The notes under the pieces were generated by a model. The model did no database searches. It was not told the DNA's origin and saw only the letters and a program-made list of their open reading frames with translations. 64,000 nucleotides of DNA from Campylorhamphus procurvoides (taxonomy: Eukaryota; Chordata; Aves; Passeriformes; Dendrocolaptidae), in contig WBMV01002769.1 in NCBI GenBank assembly GCA_013396655.1, positions 245,878 to 309,877 on the forward strand, read 5' to 3'. Positions 55,667 to 64,000 of the stretch are shown piece after piece. Numbering within the stretch: position 1 is the stretch's first letter; every line of letters starts with the position of its first letter. Made by a program: the position numbers and the translations under genes.

Positions 55667-58600
55667 ATAGTATGTTTCTGTGTAAAGAAGATAAAAGGCA
55701 AAATCAAGTCCAGTTTGGATGGGAAGGACAGGCTTCATCTTCATAACTTTACATGTCTGAAGTGCACATTTTTATTTCTGAGGCAGTAGCCGCTGGATTC
55801 TCATAGTCTCTGTGGGCAACGTGCAGGCATCTCTGATGCTGTGTAGGTGTGTGATACATGTTACTCGTGTCATACTCTACTTCAGGGTGAGATGAATGGC
55901 ACTCAAGAAATGTCTCTTTCCACTGACTTTGAAGAGAACCTGGATGACTGGCTCAAGTCCGGACACTACCACTGTTCATACTAACATGTCACCAAAGGAT
56001 TTCTAATGACAGAACCTATGGCAATTGCTGAACAGCATCTTATAGCTTAAATAACATGTATGCTATGTGGCTGAGCTATACTGTAAAATAAGGTTGAGAA
56101 GGAAAGAGAAATAGAGTAGGGAACCATCCTCCAGGGACGAAGGGAGTGCCAGTCCTTGTAGGAAGAAACTGGCAAACAAAACGAAGCTGATGAACAAATA
56201 AAAGGGAGCAATGGATGGTGTGGATGGTGTAACTTACAGAAAAGGAGAGTCAACCATAACTTTGATATGAACAGTGTGGCTTCTGGGAAATGGGAGAATG
56301 CAGTGTCAAGAGACAAATTGAAAAGATCAGCATGATATAGTAAATGTTTCTTTTCTAGATACAGCAGAAAAAAAAGACAATCAAGCTCTAAGCACAACTG
56401 AATGCTAAGACTTGAACTCTTAGTTCAGTTGCTATGGACTGAAATACCGTCATTTTAGAATTTACATTGGATAGTATTTTATGAAGGAATACAGATTGTC
56501 CTGATAAACACATCATGTGGATTAGTGTCTGATGAATGGGAAGTGTCTCACAGATTCAGCCATTTTTGTCTGATATGAATAAAGTTAACTATTTAAGCTT
56601 ATCTATGTTTCTTGATTGTATAAATTGTCGTATACTTGAGAAAGCTGATGTCACCACTGACAGTGAATGTGCTTTTAATTCCTTTTTATTGGTTTGTTTT
56701 AACCATATATAATTCCACATGCCTTGTTTTATTTGGTGTCTTCTCTTCTGTGTCAAGTTTTCAATCATAAAAATAAATAAATTAAAACCAAAATTCCTCC
56801 TATCAACTTTTGCTGACCTTTGGGAGGTAATAAGAGCCAAATTTTCAAAAATGAAAATGTTACTGTGCCTACATTGCCTGCCACAAACACCCTTTTTTCA
56901 GCATGTGAAGGTGAAAGTTTAGGCTAAGAATTATAATTCTTTTCTGGATTTGTGTGTGTCCCATGCACTCAGTTAAATGCATTTGAAAAACAACAAAACA
57001 AACAAACAAAAAAAGTCTTGTTAGCAGAATTCATCATATCCAAACAAAAGACTGGCAGCTTAAGTAAGTATATGAAGAGGGGGAGGGGAGACTTATTTCC
57101 TGAGTTTCAACAGATGTCATACTTAATTGGTTGTGAAATAAACCAGAGCTACTCTCGGCCTGTTTCCCTAGTTTCAGCTGTGAAGACACTTTCAAACATG
57201 TGCATTTCCTCCTGCTTGTCATAATGAGGGTGTGGGGTGAGAATCAAACCTCCAAAAGGAGTAAAGCAGCATGCATGGTGCATACAGGCCTTAAGATACA
57301 CTAATTAAACAGAAGTGAGAGCTGCATCTTTTATTCCTGCAAGATACACATCAATACAGCATTAGCTAAGACAGCTCTGTTGAAGGGTAACTGCCTTCGC
57401 GTTCTCCTGCTATCAAGAAGTCACTGGACCATACCATTCTTCACCAAGGTTTTCTACCTTCATGTATTTTTTCTCAAAATCACACCTTGTCCTAAATTAC
57501 AGCATTGACACTGTCATACAACTTGGTGAAATGGGATCATTTTTGTATTATTGACAGAGAACCCTCAAGGTGTTTTTTTGGTTTTGGTTTTTGGTTTGTT
57601 ATTTTTCCCTTTGTGGTGGTTTTCTGGAAGCAGCAGAGTAACACCAATGACAACAACAATGATTTTTTTAAACAAGAAAGAACTGTCAAGTACAAAACAG
57701 TTAGACTACACCTGGTGAGGGACATGAGAAGATTGAAAAAATTCTCATGGACAGAAAGCAACTGTGTCTAACCACCAGTCAATGGTATGCTAATATAAAT
57801 AAAGGCATTTGTTTCTAAAGGACTATGGTGAAGAATGGTAGCCATTGATTTTACGCCTTATTGGATGTAGCCATCAAAATTAAAATGCTCTTTTGAGCTT
57901 CACAGGAAAAAGCTAAATATGTGATAGGTGACTCTCAGTGAAACTCGGTAAACAAATAAGAAAAAAAAAGAATAGTGTTTGTTGAAACATTTCAAATATA
58001 ATGCAATGAAAATTGTGTAAAAAGAAAAATTAAGACCAAGGTTAAATATGTTTAATTCACCTGTGGCAACCAAACTGAACAATATTTGTTCTTTTAGTTT
58101 AGACTTGGAACCCAGCTCCCAGAGGTGATAGGAGAGAGCTTTAATCCCTAGGAAAAAAAAAATCAAATTCCCAAAGTGTGTGATGAAAACCAGCATAATC
58201 CTTCCTGAAGTGAGAAATAAAATAGAAAATACTTTTTTTTTTCTATTTAAACTAGAGCAGTCCTCATGATCTTTATTCTTTTAATGTTTTACAGGTCTGA
58301 CTTTCGGCAGATGACCTCTCTTGTTTGTCCCTACATGTTTTCCAAAATATAAAAGTGAAATAGAGTCCCAAGGGCACTGTACTTGAAAGGTTATGAGAGT
58401 TAGAGAATTTTAACCATGCCTGCCAAATCAGCAGATGGCTTGTGATTATAATTATATGCATCAATAAAACGAATAATCTTTACAAAATTTGAATTTCTAC
58501 TAAAGTAAGGGATTTAGTAAGCAGATGCAACAGAATGCATTTTCTTTAACCCTTTTTGTAGACAGTACTGTTTCTCACAAAAATAATGGGAAGGTTCTCC

Positions 58601-60447
58601 ATAGAGTAGTTTGAGCCTACACTGATACACTTGAGCCATAAATGTACGTTTCTTTTGTCCAAGTGTTAGTGCTTTTTTAGTGTGATTTATGTGTTCCATT
58701 GCACTAGGTTCACTAAATGTTGAATGCTTATATATAGGATGATTCCCATCAGACCCATACTTCAAAATGCTCTTTAATTTTATAAAATGTTGGTGATACA
58801 ATGAAAATGTCATGTGTACTCAGTCTCTTCATTTTTGTTGCATTGCTTGTTCTTTCTGTTTAGGATTTGGTGACTTTCTGTACCTTGCATGGAGCCTGCG
58901 TTAATCACATTCTTAGGGAAGAAAATATTTTTTCCCAAATGTGGTAAATTTAAGAAAGCTTTTGTTTGGGAGGTTTTTTTAATTAAGTTGTATATAAAAT
59001 ATAAATATCAATGGATTTCTATTACCACTGATGTTACTTTCAAACTTGCTTTTGTAACAAGATCATGAGTGTTAGATCATGTCAAACTTCTGCCTGAAGT
59101 AGGAGAAAACCACACAGTAGAAAAATTAAACAAAACAAACAAAAGGTCCCCTAAGCCAAATCTATTTCTGGGCTACGTCATAAAAATGCTATTTGAAGAC
59201 AGAATGTACATATGCTATAACTATTTTAATATGGCAAGGAAAAAAAGAGAGCAATAATAAGTACCTTTTCAAAAAAGTCTCAGTTTGGCATTCTGTAGTT
59301 AGCTACCTACAGTATTTTAGTATTTATATTATTCAAAAACTTGAATGAGAACTTTTCCTTGAGTGTGTTGGTGTTATTAGCTACCTTAGTATCTCTGATG
59401 TGAAAAGTGGAAAACAGTTTTTCGATGCTCATTGAAAAGTGGATTTTTATTTCAAAAATGACAGAGCCATTACTCTGTATCATGTAAATCCTTCTTAGCA
59501 TAAGGATTATTGACCTGATAGTCCATAACAGTGCCTTTGGAGCCAGTACTACTTTGTTGTGCCAATCCAGATGCTGCACATGTAACCTGAGGGCAAGAAG
59601 GGCACCAAAAATGGCAGATTTTCTGTTGAGATTTAAGGAACTGACCTAGTGACTCCACTACGTGTAAAAACACTGTTAAGAAATTAGAATCTCTGGTCCT
59701 CACTTGACATAATATTTTGAAAAAGTTCTACCGCATTTTTTATAATCAAATATCTCACAGACCAGAATTTAAGTACATGCCTTTAAATGAAAAACTACTT
59801 CTTTTTAACCAAAGTTCCTTAGTGGAGGGAAAAGCTCATATATGTAGACAAACCTAAAAAATGTGCTAGCAAATGTTACTTGAATCTCTAAGCAAATCAA
59901 TAGACCCTTCATCTTCAAAACACTACTCACCTGCTTTACTGTATTAAAGAGAGCCGTCGACCTCATCTCAGTGGAATCATCCAAGTGTACAAATGTTTTT
60001 GTCAGTGTTCACCTACCCAAGAAGTTAAGCCCTGTTTTCATTCTAAAGCAACTTTTTCTGTTAGGTTATCACCTATTTCTGAACCAGAAACTGTTACCAG
60101 AAAGGCAAAACATGTTATATCATTAAAAGTTTTCCATGAACATAAAAGAGAGCAATTCTCCTCCAAAGACATTTTATGTAAGCAATAAAAAAATAGTTAA
60201 GAGGGACACAAAGTTTTTTATTACTAATTAAACAGTATCCGTGGTCTGAAGTGGTTCAAGATAAGTAAAAGCCAAAAGCACTGATCCTGCCTATGTAGTT
60301 CTCAAAAATCTACAACTATGTGCACAATGACTACAAAGTGACTCAGTCCCAGGTATATATGTATACTCCCAAAATTAATAAGTTCATTAACAGATTTTGG
60401 TCTAGATGCTCTATATACATATGGATGTAGTAGAATTTAAATCTTAC

Positions 60448-60565
60448 TCTCCATGTTGTCTGCTATATTTGTTTTGGAGCAACAGAGCCAGGCTTTTGTG
60501 AGGATTGCCAGTGACTTTGGGGACATGTACTCGACAGGAATGTCAGATATTTTGGGATTACTGGT
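60448..60565 (-). CDS. Candidate upstream ST18 exon with possible alternative start
   Basis: Minus strand: T-rich tract, acceptor GATTTCAG, 118 nt, donor GGAGA|GTAAGA. The frame is open throughout: TSNPKISDIPVEYMSPKSLA then ILTKAWLCCSKTNIADNME plus one base. Its single carried base matches the phase of the exon at 43627-43521. Two in-frame ATGs exist; the second (AACATGG, Met-Glu) has a strong Kozak context and would add 38 residues before the canonical ST18 methionine, the first would add 62. No known domain recognised. Coding status unproven; a non-coding leader exon is the main alternative. Confidence 0.5.
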
Positions 60566-62909
60566 CTGAAATCTATAAGCATGCAAAAAAAAATGAATTA
60601 GAGTTATTAGAATCAACTGTTTAATGCCATAAAGTTTTACAGGTCCGCATGCACATCTCACATTGTTGTCCACTTGAACTGTGCACAAAGATAAGGGCAA
60701 AGGCCTTATTGGATTGTAGGGTCCAAAAAGTCAGAAAAGTGGTTACTGAAAATATATTGTGTTACATAGCTTATCAGGGAGATCAGATAAATGACACTAA
60801 TTGTCAGAAATCAGGTTTGCTTTGCCTTTTCTCTTAGGTATACCAAGGAAATGACAGACAAGACGGAAAAAAAAGGAAGCTGTGAAAAACTACTAAAACT
60901 TGCTAAGACTCAACCTGTCGGATTACAGTAGCAGTATGATTTTTGTAACACTGCTGCATGTGCATTCCCCTATGAAATCACTCTTTTTTTACTTATACTT
61001 TTACTTATACTTTTAGTGGTATAAACAGCTGAACTTATTGATGTGAATGCTGAAATATCAAATACCCTTTAGTCTTGTTCGTGCAGGTATGTAAAAGATA
61101 TGGTCGCTGTGTGATGAGGATATGTTAATTTTTAAAAGCTGTGGAGATGCACCTGAACATCAAAAGCCTTTGAATCTTTTCTGTTAAAATAAACTGAAAA
61201 CTTTTTATCAATTAACAAATTCCAAAGCAAAGCTCTGTTGCAATGCTGTAGCTTACTAAATCTCTGCTGATCTAGCATTTAGGACTTAGAAAGAAAGCTT
61301 GTTTACTGATGCCTGCATATCTCATATTTGCTGAAGTAACATAGGGAAAATATTGCTGAGGTGCACACAACTTCAAAAATATGGAAAAAAATTAAAATAA
61401 AATACTGTTATACTTGAGTTTGTTTACTTCCCCATTACATTCCCAATTACTGGGAAATGCAAAAGTAGATATAACTGCAGATATACCTAATATATACTGA
61501 ATTTCAGCAAACTGAGATACTATATAGGTGAACAGAGTTTTTTCATATATACATTTTTATATAATATATGCACACAGATTTGTATACATGCATGTGCACA
61601 TATCACTTTGCAAGGAATCATCAGATGTATATGTTCAAATGTCACATTTTATCTTTCTGTAATCTGTGGTGATAATTTTATTGCCCATACAGCAAAAAGG
61701 ATGTCCCTGTGTAAGCGACATACCGTAATGAACTGAATTCTGTAACCTGTGAATGAGTTTTAATTAAGAGAGCAGGTTATCCTGATATGTCTAAATACAC
61801 ATACATTAACAAGGTTTTTTTATATTAAATAACTGTCCCAAAGCAAAACAAACAAACAAAAAGCTGAAAGAGCCAACAAAAAAATCAACTATAATGCAAA
61901 CTGATACCTAAACCCCACTTCTTTAACTGTCTGTGTTTGAGAAAACGTTCTTAAAACATTTGGTTTTCAGTGGTTTTGCAGGGAGTAGAGGAGAAGCATT
62001 ACTTAATTCACACAAGCATCTTGCAATAATATCATGTTGTTTTGAACCTAACATCCCCTGAGCCTCCAAAGTGCAAAGCAGACAGAAACATTTTAGCAAT
62101 GCAAACAAGACTTTCCGGCAACTTCCTGTTGCCATTTTTCAGCAAAATAAAGGGTCCTGAGGTACTAAACTGAAACACTGCTGAAAAGATTTTATCATTG
62201 GTTACACAGGCAGGCACCTGCTATTCTAAGATATTACCTAAATATTTTGCTGCTGTGCAAAGAAAATAAATAATGACTATGCAACTGTTTAACAGCAATC
62301 TTCAACTCTTTAATTTCAGTTCATGTGAAAGACAACACTGAGAAAGACATCATGTCAAAACCTGTTTAAAAAAAATCCCAACATTATAGTACTAACTTAA
62401 TTTATGCCTGCATACTTGTGAAAACTGTACCAGGCATTTAGGGGTGCAAATAGCTGGCTAGTGGGTTAAAATGTGTATTCATATATACAATACATTTCAG
62501 CAGATTTTTACAGAGCAGTAAAAAAGAAACTTTCTGTCTGTAAAGTTCACCAGATGTAATGTACATCTGAGGAAAAGCTTACTGTGTGGCAGCTCCTACA
62601 AAAATATTAATTTCAGTAGACTATAATTGAAATATCCAGTTCACAAAACATATTGTTTCACCTTACTTTCATAATTCCAGAAACTTTTGAAAGCTGGCAA
62701 ACCAGACAGAGAGAAAAGGAAACAAACAAACAAGAAATAAACCCAACCTTGATTCCAGAGACATTTTTCTCCCCTTCATGAAGTGATGGGGTGTGGGGGG
62801 GAAATCCCTTCATTATGACCTACTTGTCTAGAAAAGGACTTTCAACCCCATGGTTAGGCTAAGATTTGCTCTACTTTCTCCCTAGGGCATAATTGTCAGA
62901 CTGACTTAC
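60566..62909 (-). other. 5' region, presumed intron
   Basis: Lies between the candidate exon at 60448-60565 and the strong donor at 62910. Contains a 12-bp tandem duplication at 60991-61014 and (CAAA)n-like runs near 61846-61862 and 62721-62735. No gene recognised. Confidence 0.45.
60991..61014. repeat. 12-bp tandem duplication
   Basis: ACTTATACTTTT occurs twice in tandem without mismatch. Confidence 0.9.
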
Positions 62910-63083
62910 CGTGTGCCTTTTAGCCTTTGTTCTGCCTCTCACGCTGACATCAGGGAAGCAGTGATGTAGAATAAAGCAGGGGTGGGCTAGGTTAGTCCAC
63001 TGTTTGTGTCGTTGTGTGGTGTGCAGGGACACTCTGTGATACTCTAGTGAGCTGCTAAGCTTTTTTTGTAGGCTTTGTGTCAT
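62910..63083 (-). other. Candidate 5'-most exon; right-hand (5') limit uncertain
   Basis: A strong minus-strand donor, CACACG|GTAAGT, lies at 62910/62909. The frame leading into it is open from a Met codon at 63083, which has a TAA directly upstream in frame, and ends GRTKAKRHT in phase 0. That phase is compatible with the exon at 60565-60448. A possible internal acceptor (TGATGTCAG, just right of 62943) would shorten the exon to 34 nt. I see no TATA box or CpG island to mark a promoter. It may be the first or an early 5' leader exon of ST18, or a cryptic donor. Confidence 0.3.
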
Positions 63084-64000
63084 TTACTTAACGACCAATC
63101 TCATTAGCTGCCAGGGTACAATGGGCTGATGCATTTTCTATGTACATACTCTACACAGTGACCCTCAAGGTTGCCGAAGGTCTATTTAATCAGTCAAAAT
63201 GCTGAATATATTTGCAGTAAATCACTAAAAAAAATACAGGACCACAGAGGTATCTCATGAGTGTTTACTCTTTCCTGAGAGTTATTTGCAGGTAATAAAG
63301 TGATCTGAGTTGTAGGCAAAAGCAAGGGCAAAGAATGGAAAAGGGCACTCACTGGGTTTGCACTGGTCACCTTTAATTTAGGGAACCTTGGGGGCCCTGT
63401 ATATCGCTGTGTCTCTGCTTGTTAATTTCTCCATGCAGCTCATGCTTCAGTGTAATCATGTTATCACAATTAAACCCCTTTAAATAAGAAGAGCAGCACT
63501 AACAAAAAACACAGCCTTTCGCACATTGGGGAGGGGATGTGTTTGTGTGTGTGTGTTTGTGCGTGATATTTATTTATTAACTTCCTTACTACAGGCAACC
63601 TCAGGGCTGGCATCTTTGCATTTCTAACCTCTCGTCAGTTACAAGGTAAAACCCTTTTAACTCTTATGAAAAATGAAATACTGAAAAGCCCTATGAATCA
63701 CGACAGCTGTCCATAAGTAACAGGGAGAGTTCTATTGTCCAAGTTGTCCCTGGATAAAATGAATACTTTACAGCAGAGGCTGTTCAGCTTGGCTAAAGAG
63801 TATGGGTAGAAGGGGAGGAGGTCACTGGAGATTTCGCACACTAATTTAATCTGGGAAAAGGACAGGCACTGCATCTCACTTGAACAGACTGGCGGCAATC
63901 TGGGCTCCCACAGAACTATCTCCTTTTGCCTGTGCTCTATTTATTCCTTATCTCTGTTTACCAACCGCTAGGTCCCTTTCATTCACACCACGAGGCCGTT
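63084..64000. other. Upstream non-coding sequence
   Basis: No coding similarity on either strand. It includes a GT-rich run at 63541-63565. The stretch 63361-63480 has the even composition often seen in conserved non-coding DNA, but that cannot be judged without an alignment. Confidence 0.4.
63541..63565. repeat. GT-rich simple repeat
   Basis: GTTTGTGTGTGTGTGTTTGTGCGTG-type run of about 25 bp. Confidence 0.85.

Larger units (their letters stand above)
43628..60447 (-). other. ST18: 5' region / presumed ST18 intron (16.8 kb)
   Basis: Lies between the two candidate upstream exons. It holds a 30-bp tandem duplication (44559-44618), a conserved-looking non-coding block (47960-48260), a MIR-like SINE remnant (50693-50830), a long poly-T tract (52027-52085) and a perfect 18-bp inverted repeat (55625-55666). 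Minus- and plus-strand frames here look like chance. Confidence 0.55.

Overview
This window is nuclear vertebrate DNA, almost certainly avian. It is AT-rich, almost entirely intronic, and carries a truncated CR1 LINE ending in the octamer-type 3' terminus (copies of TCATAGAA read on the + strand) typical of bird genomes. There are no bacterial-style operons, rRNA, tRNA or CRISPR arrays. Nearly all long reading frames are chance frames in introns.

The one gene I can prove is ST18 (suppression of tumorigenicity 18, also called MYT3 or NZF3), a C2HC zinc-finger transcription factor of the MYT1 family. It lies on the minus strand, so its 5' end is at high coordinates. I rebuilt it exon by exon from GT-AG splice sites, codon phase and similarity to remembered ST18/MYT1L protein sequence. 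From 5' to 3' the coding exons are 36898-36844 (canonical ATG), 34958-34928 (31-nt microexon), 19315-19125, 14852-14055, 11296-11162 (zinc finger), 9384-9294 and 7810-7706 (second finger, split by an intron), 6573-6368 and 3197-2986. Together they give exactly 608 codons with every phase compatible. The rest of the protein (remaining fingers and C-terminal coiled coil, roughly 440 residues by comparison with the ~1,047-residue human protein) lies beyond position 1.

Upstream of the canonical ATG, two further minus-strand exon-like blocks (43627-43521 and 60565-60448) have good splice sites. They stay open and join each other and the ATG exon in frame. A third block near 62910 has a strong donor and is also phase-compatible. 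They may be 5'-leader exons of ST18 or may encode an N-terminally extended isoform. This is the most interesting observation in the window.

Layout: 1-2985, downstream intron; 2986-14852, dense exon cluster (zinc fingers and flanks); 14853-36898, N-terminal coding exons separated by long introns, including one of 15.6 kb; 36899-64000, 5' leader region with candidate exons, a MIR-like ancient SINE, a probable conserved non-coding element, a perfect 18-bp hairpin, and simple repeats.
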